Shown: positions 1-8,936, counted from the stretch's first letter. The stretch is 64,000 nt of DNA from JAEUHO01 sp046350655 (GCA_046350655.1 JAXMAB010000013.1:62001-126000); one strand, 5' to 3'. A program made the numbers and translations. The notes: generated by a model not told the origin, from the letters alone.

Positions 1-2775
1 AGCCTGCAGTTCTTCGGCGTGAAGGAGGACACGAACGAGTTCACCTTCACGGCGGTGAACCCCGACCCGAGCAGCTCCACGAGCGTGCAGCAGCTCGCGG
101 ACGCGTTCAACTCCAAGGGCTTCGCGGTCCTCGCGGTGCGCGACTTCGACCCGACGCCGCCCGGCCAGGCCGGCGGGGGCGCGGGCGGCGGCGGCACCGG
201 CACGAACAGCGGCCCGAAGATCGGCGGCTGGGAGGTCGTCTACTACACCCGCTCGAGCAGCACGTTCACCATCACGCGCTACCAGAGCACGGCGAACCAC
301 CAGAACGGCGGCCAGCCGTACTTCGTCGCGACGCGCGTGATGACGCCGAACGGCGAGCAGGTCTGGCCCGCCTACCTGATCCCGATCTCGGTCCTCGGCA
401 TCAACGCGGGCCGCGGCGGCATCGACTACCTCGACCCGATGAACCCGGTGGACCAGCAGAAGCTCGCGAAGTACGCCTACGACGGCGGCGGCGGCGGCAA
501 CGACACGTACACGCGGCCGCGCTGCGCGGTCGGCACCGCCGACCCCGAGGGCAAGACCGAGGTCTTCACCTACGACTCGTTCGACCGGCAGAAGGCCGCG
601 CCGTCGGTGCTCTTCGTGCGCGACAACGAGCCCGACCTCCTCGCGCTCTCGAAGAAGCTCCGGTACGACGACACGCCCACCACGGCCGCCGACCTCGGCG
701 TCCCGGCGGCGACGTCCACGACCCCGGTCCCGCCGCCGACGCCCGTCGCGGCCCCGGTGCCCGCGGTCGGGGCGCCGCCCGCCGGCGGCCCCGTCGCCGT
801 CCGCGCGGAGGGCGCCGGCGGCCCGTTCGTGCCGCTCCCGGTCGGGGGCGAGCCCGTCCCGGTCCCGGTCACGCCCGCGCCGTCGCCCGCGCCGTCGGAC
901 GGCGGCGGCTCGACGCCCGCCCAGGGCGGCACGCCCACGATGGGCGGCCAGGGCCCCGGCTCCGGCCGCGAGCCCCCGCCGGACAGCTCCGGCGGCGGCG
1001 GCACCGAGCCCACGCCCGGCACCGGCCCCGGCAACAACCAGCCCGAGCCGGGCAGGCGCCCGCCGACCGACCCGCCGCCCGCGGACCCGGGCGCCGGCGG
1101 CGGGGGCGGCGGCACGGCCCCGACGGTCCCGACGATCGCGAGCTGCAAGGGCGTGTTCTCGTTCCGCGGCGTCAACGGCACCGTGGACATCCGCCACCCG
1201 GCGAACTCGTCCGCGACCGAGGAGTCGCTGATCCTGCCCTGCTTCCGCATCCTGCGGCTGCACGAGGCGACGGGCCTGCCCGTCGGCGGCCCGCACGCCG
1301 GCTTCAACGACGTCGTGACGCTCTCGACCGGCAAGGACGCGCCGAAGCGCGAGCAGCTGCGCGTCCGCTGGTCCCACGGTCTCCCGGGCGGCGCGTCGTC
1401 GTCGTGGGTGGCGCTGCGCACGTTCATCGAGGCCGACCGCTACGAGGTCGACGTCGACGCGGACGGGACGCTCTACAAGCCCGACTACCGCGGCGTCACG
1501 CGCATGATGAAGTTCCCGTCGGCCGAGATGCCCGACGAGCACGGCGACAACGTCGTGTGGGGCAAGAACGAGGTCGGCGGCGGCACCGTCGTGACCGCGT
1601 TCTTCGACGAGATCCACGTCTGGCGCCACCAGAACGCGATCCCGACGGGCATCGTCGTCAACAACGAGAACCTCACCGAGACCGACAAGGAGATCATCGT
1701 CCGCGCCCTGCCGCCGGCCACGACGCTCGAGGGCGTCGAGGGCCACGACAAGGACTGCGGCGTGCTCGACGTCGACGGCGAGCTGATCGTCTACCGCGGC
1801 ACGCGGGCCGACGGCCCCGACACGATCACCCTCGAGCGCTGCCGTCGCGGCGCGCTGGGCACGAAGGCGCGCGCCCACGCGACCGGCTCGCCGGCGCGGT
1901 TCGTCCCCGACGTCTGGGTGTCGTTCGTCGAGGGCACGCTCAACCGCGACGCGTCGACGATCCCCATGGGCCGCACGCGCGGCTGGCCGAAGGAGGGCGC
2001 GGCGCGCATCGTCGGCGACGAGAACGTCGAGATCATCCACTACACGGGCATGTCGGAGAACGGGCTCGTCATGCCCGAGGCGCTCGGCGCCGACCCGACG
2101 GTCCGCGGGCGCGGGCTCTTCCGCGGCCGGTACGGCACCGAGGCGATCCAGCACGACAACGACGAGCTGATCGTCTTCCAGCCGTTCCGTCCCTGGGACC
2201 GCGCGATGCTGCGGCGCACGGCCCAGACCGGCGCGTTCGCGGGCGTCCACGACCACCCCGAGGCGTCCTACGTCGAGTTCGCGAAGACCGTGCGCGACGC
2301 GTGGTGGGTCGGCGTCGGGTGGACCGAGCAGCTCGAGGGCCGCGTCGCCGTCGACGGCGCCGACCGCGACCGTCGCGGGGCCCGGAGCCGCGACACGTCG
2401 AAGGCCGACCTGATCTGCCTCGTCCGGTTCGACGAGGGGGTCCCGTGGGACTCCGAGCGGATCGTCGACCTCCGCGAGGGACGCGCGCTGCCCGCCGAGG
2501 CCGCGGCCGACCCGCGCCGCTGGCTCTACGTCGTGGACAAGCCGGGCTCCGAGCTGCCGGACCAGGTCAACGCGCTGGGCGTCGAGGCCTCGACGGCGGA
2601 GTTCCGCATGTACTTCCTGTACCTGCGGGGCGCCTACCGCAACCAGGAGGCGGCCGGCGTCGACCCGTCGGAGCTGGTCTTCGAGAACGAGTGGAAGAAC
2701 ACGCCCTGGCTGCGGTCCTTCACCGTCAAGTACGCGAACCGGACGCGGATCCGGTCGTCCGCCGACATCCGCTGA
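1..2775 (+). CDS. Unrecognised proline/glycine-linker protein, 5' end missing
   Basis: The frame is open from the first base with no convincing start, so the gene begins outside the window; about 924 residues are visible. I do not recognise the family. The first ~230 residues are a mixed, aromatic-containing globular segment. Residues ~235-380 are an extreme Pro/Gly/Ala linker. The last ~540 residues form a Trp-, Asp- and Arg-rich globular region (for example TLERCRRGALGTKARAHATG). No transmembrane helix is visible in the part seen. The layout resembles large surface or minor-pilin-like proteins of high-GC environmental bacteria, but that is only an impression. The next gene, efp, is 176 bp downstream with its own promoter-like element. 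Confidence 0.7.
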   Translation, partial: SLQFFGVKEDTNEFTFTAVNPDPSSSTSVQQLADAFNSKGFAVLAVRDFDPTPPGQAGGGAGGGGTGTNSGPKIGGWEVVYYTRSSSTFTITRYQSTANHQNGGQPYFVATRVMTPNGEQVWPAYLIPISVLGINAGRGGIDYLDPMNPVDQQKLAKYAYDGGGGGNDTYTRPRCAVGTADPEGKTEVFTYDSFDRQKAAPSVLFVRDNEPDLLALSKKLRYDDTPTTAADLGVPAATSTTPVPPPTPVAAPVPAVGAPPAGGPVAVRAEGAGGPFVPLPVGGEPVPVPVTPAPSPAPSDGGGSTPAQGGTPTMGGQGPGSGREPPPDSSGGGGTEPTPGTGPGNNQPEPGRRPPTDPPPADPGAGGGGGGTAPTVPTIASCKGVFSFRGVNGTVDIRHPANSSATEESLILPCFRILRLHEATGLPVGGPHAGFNDVVTLSTGKDAPKREQLRVRWSHGLPGGASSSWVALRTFIEADRYEVDVDADGTLYKPDYRGVTRMMKFPSAEMPDEHGDNVVWGKNEVGGGTVVTAFFDEIHVWRHQNAIPTGIVVNNENLTETDKEIIVRALPPATTLEGVEGHDKDCGVLDVDGELIVYRGTRADGPDTITLERCRRGALGTKARAHATGSPARFVPDVWVSFVEGTLNRDASTIPMGRTRGWPKEGAARIVGDENVEIIHYTGMSENGLVMPEALGADPTVRGRGLFRGRYGTEAIQHDNDELIVFQPFRPWDRAMLRRTAQTGAFAGVHDHPEASYVEFAKTVRDAWWVGVGWTEQLEGRVAVDGADRDRRGARSRDTSKADLICLVRFDEGVPWDSERIVDLREGRALPAEAAADPRRWLYVVDKPGSELPDQVNALGVEASTAEFRMYFLYLRGAYRNQEAAGVDPSELVFENEWKNTPWLRSFTVKYANRTRIRSSADIR

Positions 2776-2918
2776 CCACGCGGCGGGCCGCGCGCGCCGG
2801 CGTCCGCCGGCCGCGGGCCCGCCCCGCCCCGTCCCGCCCTCCGCGGCCGCCCCGCGGGGGGCGGCGTCGTTCCCGGGGGTGCCCCCGTGCCTCGGCTGGC
2901 CTCCCGGCGGCGCCGCGG

Positions 2919-2924
2919 TACCTT
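2919..2924 (+). promoter_or_regulatory. Putative -10 element of efp (TACCTT)
   Basis: TACCTT lies 27 bp before the efp start in otherwise very GC-rich DNA. Similar G-TA-S-S-N-T elements lie close to many starts in this window. No convincing -35 box is seen here. The efp start has only a weak Shine-Dalgarno (AGGA). Confidence 0.4.
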
Positions 2925-2951
2925 CGCCGCCTTCGACCAGGAACTCCGCCG

Positions 2952-3512
2952 ATGAACTGCAACGACCTCCGCAAGGGCATGATCGTCATGTACCGCGACC
3001 AGCTCTGGGTCGCGGAAGAGGTGACCCACCGCACGCCGGGCAACCTCCGCGCGTTCGTGCAGGCCAAGCTGCGCAACCTCAAGACGCGCACGGCCATCAC
3101 CGAGCGGTTCGGCTCGACCGACACGATCGACCAGGCCTGGCTCGACAAGCGGACCTGCGAGTACCTCTACGACGAGCCGACGGGCCCCGTCTTCATGGAC
3201 GTGGACAACTTCGAGCAGTTCTCGCTGCCGAAGGAGCTGCTCGGCGACGCGATGAACTTCGTCCCGACGAACACGCGCATCGACGTGTCGTTCCACGAGG
3301 GCACGCCGGTCACGATCCAGCTCCCGTCGAGCGTCGAGCTGAAGATCACCCAGACCGAGCCCGGCATGCGCGGCAACACGGTCAACAACACGTTCAAGCC
3401 GGCGACGGTCGAGACGGGCCTCGTCCTGAAGGTCCCGATGCACATCAACATCGGCGACATCGTCCGCGTGAGCACCGAGTCGGGCGAGTTCCTCGACCGC
3501 GTGAACAAGTAG
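2952..3512 (+). CDS. efp: Translation elongation factor P
   Basis: The product is 186 residues, the normal EF-P length. It has the three beta-domain layout (KOW-like N domain, then two OB domains, with the conserved TNTRIDVSFHEGTPVTIQLP-type central strand). EF-P binds between the P and E sites of the ribosome and relieves stalling at polyproline, which suits this proline-rich proteome. The ATG at 2952 gives the canonical N-terminus (MNCNDLRKGM). The loop that normally presents a modified Lys or Arg to the peptidyl-transferase centre reads TPGNLRAF, so Asn31 sits at the tip. That residue is not a substrate for EpmA or EarP, and no modification gene is adjacent. The family assignment is firm; the modification state is unknown. 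Confidence 0.95.
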   Translation: MNCNDLRKGMIVMYRDQLWVAEEVTHRTPGNLRAFVQAKLRNLKTRTAITERFGSTDTIDQAWLDKRTCEYLYDEPTGPVFMDVDNFEQFSLPKELLGDAMNFVPTNTRIDVSFHEGTPVTIQLPSSVELKITQTEPGMRGNTVNNTFKPATVETGLVLKVPMHINIGDIVRVSTESGEFLDRVNK

Positions 3513-3561
3513 GCCGCGTGGCGGCCGCCCGGCCCCTCGTCCGGGAGGTCGCCGGCCGACC

Positions 3562-6275
3562 GTGACGCCGGGCCCGTCCCGCTCCCGGACCCTGCTGCGC
3601 GCCCTGCTCCTGGGCGCGCTGCTCGCGGTCAGCGGCGGGGCCGCGCTCGCGCACGAGGCCGCGTGGCCGCGGCTCTTCACGCCGGTCGTCGGCGCGGGCC
3701 CCGCGACCACCGCCGCCGTGGTCGCCGGCGCCCTCGCCGGCCTCGCCCTCGGGGCCGCCTGGGGGGCCCGCGGGCCGACCGCGTCGCGCGCCCCGGCCGG
3801 CTCTTCGCCGCGGCGGAGGCGTGCGGCGCGGTCGTCGCCTTCGCGCTGCCGCGCGTCGTCGACGCGGCCGGCGGCGCGCTCGGCGCCGCGCCCGAGGGGG
3901 TCCGCCTGCTCGCGGTCGTCCTGCTGTGCGCGGCGGCGATGACGCCGCTCGGCGTGTCGTTGCCGGCGGCGGTCCGTTGCGTCGACCCCGTGGGCGAGCG
4001 CGCGGCGCGCATCCTCGGCCGCCTCTACGTGGTCAACACGGTGGGCGCGGTCGTCGGCGTCGCGTGGCCGACGGCGTTCGGCTTCGAGGCCCTCGGCACG
4101 CGCGCGGTGATCGCGGTCGCCGCCGCCGCGCAGGCGGGCGTCGCGCTCCTGGCCGCGGTCGGGCTCGGGGGACGGCGAGGCCCGGTGGCCGTCGCGCCGC
4201 CCGCCCCGACCCCGCCGCCGTCCGCCGCGACGGTGCCCCTCGCGCTCAAGGTCGCCGCGGCGCTCGCGGGCGGCGCGGGCCTCGCGGTCGAGGTCGCGTG
4301 GGTGCGCCGGCTGACGCCCGCGCTGGGCACCACGTCGTACGCGTTCGGCACCGTGCTCTGCGCGTACCTCGTCGCCATCGCGCTCGGCACGGCGCTGTTC
4401 GGCCCGCGCGCGCCGCGGGCCGCGGGGGCGCGCCCCGCGGTCGTCCTCGCGCTCTCGGCGGTCCCCGTCGTGGCGCTGGTGCCCCTGCTGCTGCCGGTGG
4501 CGCGGTGGGCGGGCGACGTGCTCGGCGACGCGCTGGCCGCCGGGCCCGTCGACCCGCGCACCCTGCTCGGCATCCGGGCCGTCGCCACGATCGCGCTGCT
4601 CGGGCCGGCGGCCGCGCTCTCCGCCGCGGCGCTCCCGTGGCTCGTCCACGCGGCGGCGCCCGCGCGCGACCGCGCGGGGGCCGCGTCCGGCGTCGTCTAC
4701 GCGTGGAACGCGGCGGGGAGCGCGGTCGCCGCGTTGCTCGCGGGCCTCGTCGCGATCCCGGCGCTCGGCACCGCGGGCACGCTGCGCGCCGCCGCCGGCC
4801 TCCTCGTCGTCGCGGCGGCGTGCGCGACGGCCGGTCGCGCGCGCGCGGGCCTCGCGTGCCTCGCCGTGGGGTTGCTCGCGAGCGCCGCGGTGCCGCTCCC
4901 CGACGCCGCGGGCCGCGACGCGGTGGGGGCCACCTTCGACCCCCTCTGGACCGACCCCGCGGACGCGCCGGCGCTGCGGTTCGAGGAGGGGCGCGCGTCG
5001 ACCGTGGTCGTGCGCGCGCGCGACGGGCGGACGGAGCTCTGGGTGGACGGGAAGATCGTCGCCTCGGCGTCGCCGACGGACCGGATGCACCTCGGGCTGC
5101 TCGGGCACCTCCCGATGTTGTTCCACCCCGCGCCGCGGCGCGCGGCCGTCGTGGGGCTCGGGACCGGCATCACGGCGACGTCGGTGGCCGCGCACGCGCC
5201 GGAGCGGCTCGACGTGTTCGAGCTCGAGGCCGCCGTCGTGCGCGGGGCCGAGTTCTTCCGCGACGTGGGGGGCGGGCTGCCGCCGGGCGCGACGCTCCAC
5301 GTCGTGGACGGGCGGCACGGCCTCAACGCGGCGGACGCGCCGTACGACGTGATCACGAGCGACCCGATCCACCCCGCGGCGGCGGGCAGCGCGGAGCTCT
5401 ACACCGACGAGCACTACGCGGCGCTCGAGCGGCGGCTCGCGCCGGGCGGGATCGTCTGCCAGTGGCTCCCGCTGTACGAGCTCGAGATCGACGACGTCGC
5501 GATGGTGCTGCGCACGCTCGCGCGGCGGTTCGACGTCGCCGTGTTCGTGGCGGGCCCGGACCTCGTGATCCTCGCCGCGCGGCCCGGCGGGTTGCGCGTC
5601 GACGAGGCGACGCTCGCGCGCCGGATGACGGGCCGCGTCGGCGACGACCTGCGCCGGCTCGGCCTCGCGTCGCCCGGACGGCTGCTCGGGCTGCTCGCGG
5701 CGGGGCCGCGGCGCGTGCGGGTGCTCGCGGGCGACGGGCCGGTGAACACCGACGACCGTCCGCGGCTCGAGTTCGCGTCCGCGCGCTCGCAGTACACGGG
5801 GTCGGCGTCGCGCAACCTGCTGTGGGTCGCGGGGGTCGGCGACGACCCGGCGGCGCTGCTGACGTCGCCGCCCGCCGACGCGGCGGCGTTCGCGGCCGGC
5901 GTCGAGCGCACGCGCAAGCAGCGGCGCGCGTTCGCGCGGTGGATCCCGGCCGGGATCGACGCGTGGGCCGGGGCCCTGCCCCTGTTCGAGGACCTCGCCG
6001 AGGACGACCCGACGGACCGGCTGTCGGCGTGGATGCGCGACGAGTGCGCGTCGCTCTGGGCGCTCGACGGCGCGCGCGGCGACGACCCCGAGGGCGCCGC
6101 GGCGCGGGCCCGCGCGGTGCTCGCGCGACCGGACGCCGAGGCGCGGTCGCGGATCACGGCGGCGCAGGCGCTCGCCGACGCCGGGTTCGCCGACGAGGCG
6201 CGCGCGGCGGCGCGGGCGGTCCTCGAGGTGGCGCCGAGGTCGGCGCGGGCGCGGCGACTCGCGCAAGGGCCGTGA
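3562..6275 (+). CDS. Fused membrane protein / spermidine synthase-like protein, broken by a one-base frame change
   Basis: The GTG start at 3562 opens a frame with a signal-like helix (LLRALLLGALLAVSGGAALA). The frame then jumps by -1 at the six-G run 3761-3766. One extra G restores a continuous ~904-residue protein reading GAAWGGPRADRVARPG across the join. The first ~450 residues hold many membrane helices, like the MFS-like half of fused spermidine synthases. The C-terminal half has a Rossmann methyltransferase-type fold with the SAM-type glycine loop GLGTGITATS, then DGRHGL and SDPIHP. The spermidine synthase acidic active site is not intact, so aminopropyl transfer should not be assumed. 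The last ~120 residues look helical and repeat-like. The break may be a homopolymer sequencing error or a true disruption. Confidence 0.75.
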
Positions 6276-6295
6276 CGGCCGGGTAGGGTGCGCGC

Positions 6296-6994
6296 GTGCG
6301 ACCGGCCAAGCGATTCCTCGGCAGCCGCGCCCTCGCCACGCTGGTGGCGACGGCGATCCGGCCCTTCCGCGCGACCCTGATCGCGGGCTCGTTGCTCGAC
6401 CGCGACCCGCGCCTCGTGGCCTTCCTCGCGTCGGGCAAGCCCGCGGTGTTCCTCTGCTGGCACCAGGACTTCGTCGCGTCGCTCGGCTACCTCTCGCGCT
6501 GGTCGCGGGTGCGCCGGATCGTCGCGCTCGCGAGCCCGTCGCGCGACGGCGGGCTGGCGGCCGCCGCGGCGCTCGGCCTCGGCTTCCGCGAGGTCGCGCG
6601 CGGCTCGTCGCGCGACGGCGGGGCGGCCGGGCTGCTCCGCCTCTCGCGGCTCTCGCGGGGCGAGGCGCCGCCCTCGGTGGTCGTGGTCGCGGACGGCCCG
6701 CGGCCGCCCGCGCGCGTGCTGAAGCCCGGCGGGCTCCTCGTCGCGCGCGACGCGGGCCTGCCGATCTGGCTGCTGCGCACCTCGTGGTCGCCGCCGGGCG
6801 AGCTGCGGCGTTCGTGGGCGAAGTTCCACGTCCCGCGCCCGTGGGCGAACGCGGTGGTGCGGGCCGACGGTCCGATCCACGTGGACCCGTCGCTCGACCG
6901 TGCGGGGCTCGAGGCGGTCCGGCTCGAGGTGGAGGCCCGCATGAACGCGTTGGCGACGCGGGCCGACGCCGACGCCTTGGCCCGTTGGCGCTGA
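6296..6994 (+). CDS. DUF374 lysophospholipid acyltransferase-like protein
   Basis: This 232-residue protein has the DUF374 hallmarks. They are CWHQD at residues 54-58 in place of the usual HX4D acyltransferase box, SPSRDGG at about 81-86, GSSRDGGA at about 103-110, and DGPRPPARVLKPG starting at about 133. Members probably acylate lipid A precursors or lysophospholipids at the inner face of the membrane. The GTG start is 20 bp after the preceding stop, and a TAGGGT element lies a few bases upstream, so it may have a very short leader. The family call is confident; the substrate is not known. Confidence 0.85.
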   Translation: MRPAKRFLGSRALATLVATAIRPFRATLIAGSLLDRDPRLVAFLASGKPAVFLCWHQDFVASLGYLSRWSRVRRIVALASPSRDGGLAAAAALGLGFREVARGSSRDGGAAGLLRLSRLSRGEAPPSVVVVADGPRPPARVLKPGGLLVARDAGLPIWLLRTSWSPPGELRRSWAKFHVPRPWANAVVRADGPIHVDPSLDRAGLEAVRLEVEARMNALATRADADALARWR

Positions 6995-7009
6995 GGCCTC
7001 GCCTGGCCG

Positions 7010-7165
7010 CGGTCTGCCGCGGCCTGCCGTGGCCTTCCGGTGCCCACCGGTGCTCTCCGGGTCCTTCCGGGTGCTCCCGGGTCTTTCCGGATCCGGTGCG
7101 CTCCGATGCCTGGCGGACCTTCCGGTGCTTCCGGGTTCTGCCCTTTCTCTCCGGTGCCGGTCGGG
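7010..7165. repeat. Degenerate C/T-G rich tandem repeat upstream of the YkgJ-type gene
   Basis: The 220-bp gap 6995-7214 is built largely of imperfect copies of a CTTCCGGGTGCTC-like unit, with many TCCGG and GGTGCTC runs. It holds no recognisable gene. Composition is more T-rich than the flanking genes and matches the unusual composition of the next CDS. Confidence 0.5.
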
Positions 7166-7214
7166 GGGGTGCGGGGACGCGAGGCCCGGGCGGGGGGCGC
7201 GTACCATCGTTCCG

Positions 7215-7871
7215 ATGACGCGTCCGCCGTCCGGTCCCCACGGTCCTTCGGGCTCCGGCCCTTCGAGTCGTCCTCCGCGCGACGTGCCTCCGCGTCGTCC
7301 GTATCCGCCGTCGCCTCCGGCCGCTTCGCCGGCCGCGGGCGGCGTCCGTCCGCCTTCCTCCGGCGCGGGCCGTCCTCCCTCGGGGCCTGCTCGCGATCCG
7401 CGGCCTTCCGCGCCGGCGCGGCCGGCGTCCTCGTCGGTCGCGCCCGCGCGCGACGACGCGGCGCAGCGTCGGGTCTGTGGTTCGTGTGATCTCTGTTGTC
7501 GGTTGCCGTCGATCGAGTGGCCCGAGTATCCGGAGCTGCACAAGCCGCCGGACGCGCCGTGTCTCCATCTCGAGCTCGGCGTCGGCTGTCGCGTGCACGC
7601 GAGCCGGCCGATGCACTGTGCGTCGTTCCAGTGTCTCTGGCTCATGGGGTTCGGTCCCGACGAGCATCGTCCCGACCGCATCGGTGGTTTCTTCGACGCG
7701 GTGGACGCCGGCCAGCTCTTCCTCGTCACCGACCGTGCGCGTCCCGATCCGCGCACGATGCCTGGCGTGCAGGCCTTCATCGACGCCTGGTGTCGCACGC
7801 GCTCCTGCGACCTCGTCGTCTACCGCGCCGGCGTCGAGCTCCGCGACCCTCCGTCCCGTCCTCGTCGCTGA
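7215..7871 (+). CDS. YkgJ-type CxxCxxCC metal-cluster protein with a Pro/Ser-rich N-terminus
   Basis: The 218-residue product has a low-complexity Pro/Ser/Arg tail (residues 1-80), then a cysteine domain: CGSCDLCC (Cys88, 91, 94, 95), Cys116, Cys125, Cys135 and Cys140. This is the pattern of the YkgJ / UPF0153 putative zinc- or iron-chelating family, whose biochemical role is poorly defined. ATG 7215 is chosen because a TACCAT element lies 8 bp upstream and longer in-frame extensions run into repeats. Codons ending in T (CCT, CGT, TGT) are far commoner than in neighbouring genes, and repeats flank both sides, suggesting a different history for this segment. Confidence 0.75.
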   Translation: MTRPPSGPHGPSGSGPSSRPPRDVPPRRPYPPSPPAASPAAGGVRPPSSGAGRPPSGPARDPRPSAPARPASSSVAPARDDAAQRRVCGSCDLCCRLPSIEWPEYPELHKPPDAPCLHLELGVGCRVHASRPMHCASFQCLWLMGFGPDEHRPDRIGGFFDAVDAGQLFLVTDRARPDPRTMPGVQAFIDAWCRTRSCDLVVYRAGVELRDPPSRPRR

Positions 7872-7885
7872 CGTCCCTCTCTCGC

Positions 7886-8524
7886 CCGCCGCACTCAGTT
7901 CTGCGGCGTCACTTCCGGCGGCGCCCGCCGGTGCGCCGTTCGTCGTTCCGATCCACAGGCCGCTCGCGGCAGATACGCCGCGGACCGCGATGAACGTCGC
8001 GTTCCCGCTCTGGAGTGAAGAGGGACCGACCTTTCCGGGTCGTGGAGCAGGGGCTCGAACTGCGACCCGTATCGCTTCCGGCGGCGCCCGCAGGTGCGGC
8101 GTGCGTCGTTACGATCTACAGGCCGCTCGCGGCAGATACGCCGCCCGTTCCGATCCTCGACGCCCAACCGGGCACCTGCGGAACAGCGCCGCAAGGGAGC
8201 ATCCGCTTCAACTCTGCTCCGCAGCCCCCAAACGAACGCGCGGCAGGTACACCCGTCTTAGGGGGGTACCCGCCGCACGCAGGTCGGAGGCGTCGCTTCC
8301 GGCGGCGCCCGCAGGTGCGCCGTGCGTCGTTTCGATCTACGGGCCGTACTCGGCAGATTCGCCGCCCGTTCCGATGATCGACGCCTAACCGGGCACCTGC
8401 GGAACAGCGCCGCAACAGAGAATCCGCTTCAACTCTGCTCCGCAGCCCCCAAACGAACGCGCGGCAGGTACACCCGTCTTAGGGGGGTACCCGCCGCACT
8501 CAGGGGGGAGCAGAGTTGAAGCGG
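7886..8524. repeat. Tandem 221-bp repeat with a third partial copy and an inverted end
   Basis: A unit starting at the CTTCCGGCGGCGCCCGC block is seen at 7912, 8075 and 8296. The second and third copies are 221 bp apart and match closely over about 210 bp, including CTTCAACTCTGCTCCGCAGC and a hairpin-forming GGTACACCC / GGGGGTACC pair. The first copy matches only over its first ~90 bp. At the right end, 8507-8524 is the exact inverted repeat of 8424-8441 and of 8203-8220 (18 bp). Open frames across this area change freely between copies and look non-coding. No transposase is nearby. Nature unknown. Confidence 0.8.
7888..7907 (+). terminator. Hairpin just after the YkgJ-type gene
   Basis: GCCGCA and TGCGGC form a perfect 6-bp stem with an 8-base loop, starting 16 bp after the stop codon. 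There is no U tract. The same CCGCCGCACTCAG left flank recurs at 8490-8503, so this may be part of the repeat family that follows rather than a dedicated terminator. Confidence 0.35.
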
Positions 8525-8602
8525 GTCCGCGGACCAGGGGCGGGCCGACGGGTGAGGACGGCGACCGACGAGACAGCCTCGCGGACCCGGAATGTCGTGG
8601 AC

Positions 8603-8641
8603 ACGTCGCGCAGGCGACGTGGCGCGTCCCGCAGGGGACGC
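8603..8641. other. Twin hairpins with identical GCAG loops
   Basis: Two perfect 7-bp stems lie 3 bases apart: ACGTCGC-GCAG-GCGACGT at 8603-8620 and GCGTCCC-GCAG-GGGACGC at 8624-8641. The stems differ in sequence while the loop is the same, the pattern expected if structure plus loop is what matters (RNA-binding protein site or small RNA). The stretch 8525-8702 otherwise holds no gene that I can support. Confidence 0.55.
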
Positions 8642-8702
8642 ATGCAGACGAAACGAGCAGGAACCGAAAGAGCGCGAACCATTGCCCCAGCGGCCGCAGC
8701 CG

Positions 8703-8795
8703 CTAGAGCACCAGCGCCAACACCAACCCGAGGACCACGAAGGCCATCGTGCCGATCTCGCGCCGGACCATCCCTTCGAGCAGCGTCTTCGTCAT
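8703..8795 (-). CDS. Putative 30-residue single-helix membrane protein
   Basis: On the minus strand an ATG at 8795 follows a good Shine-Dalgarno (GGGAGG, 8 bases before the start). It encodes 30 residues ending in TAG: a basic/amphipathic head (MTKTLLEGMVRREIG) and a continuous hydrophobic helix (TMAFVVLGLVLALVL). This is a typical layout for small regulatory or stress membrane proteins, but no family is recognised. It lies 141 bp downstream of the DUF2135 gene on the same strand. Evidence is limited to RBS, frame and hydrophobicity; conservation would be needed to be sure. Confidence 0.5.
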   Translation of the reverse strand: MTKTLLEGMVRREIGTMAFVVLGLVLALVL

Positions 8796-8860
8796 GGAAG
8801 GAGCCTCCCGGGGAACGAACCCAGGGTAGGGGTGGGGGGGGACAGGGAGGTTCCCCGGGG

Positions 8861-8895
8861 GGACCGACCCGGCGGCGGCCGGGCCTCGCGGTCCC
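8861..8895. repeat. Dispersed palindrome, partial copy
   Basis: GGACCG and CGGTCC flank a GC-rich core containing GGCCGGGCCTCGCGGTCC. The right arm is identical to the arm of the full copies at 23131-23170 and 51823-51860. It lies downstream of the DUF2135 stop, as expected for a 3' mRNA element or terminator. Confidence 0.6.
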
Positions 8896-8936
8896 GTGGG
8901 TCGCCGTAAGCCTTTGTAAAGGCGAAGGTTACGACC

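Noticed and set aside
178..220. Glycine-rich codon runs in the first gene as tandem DNA repeats
   Set aside because: Explained by Gly/Pro codon bias in a disordered linker.
3562..3942. Separate short gene upstream of the spermidine synthase-like frame
   Set aside because: Its sequence is the missing N-terminus of the longer frame; one added G at 3761-3766 unites them.
2634..7667. 1677-codon open frame on the minus strand antisense to efp, the spermidine synthase-like gene and others
   Set aside because: Arg/Ala/Pro-rich shadow typical of high-GC DNA; the plus-strand genes have clear families and motifs.
8041..8080. tRNA-like GGGCTCGAACTGCGACCCG segment
   Set aside because: Resembles a T-arm but no acceptor stem, D-arm or anticodon arm can be folded around it.
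7477..8388. Open frames running through the 221-bp repeat
   Set aside because: Translations differ between copies and are Arg/Pro-rich; the repeat period of 221 is not a multiple of 3.
7886..8524. CRISPR array
   Set aside because: Repeat units are long (about 221 bp), few and nearly contiguous; no short repeats with unique spacers and no cas genes.
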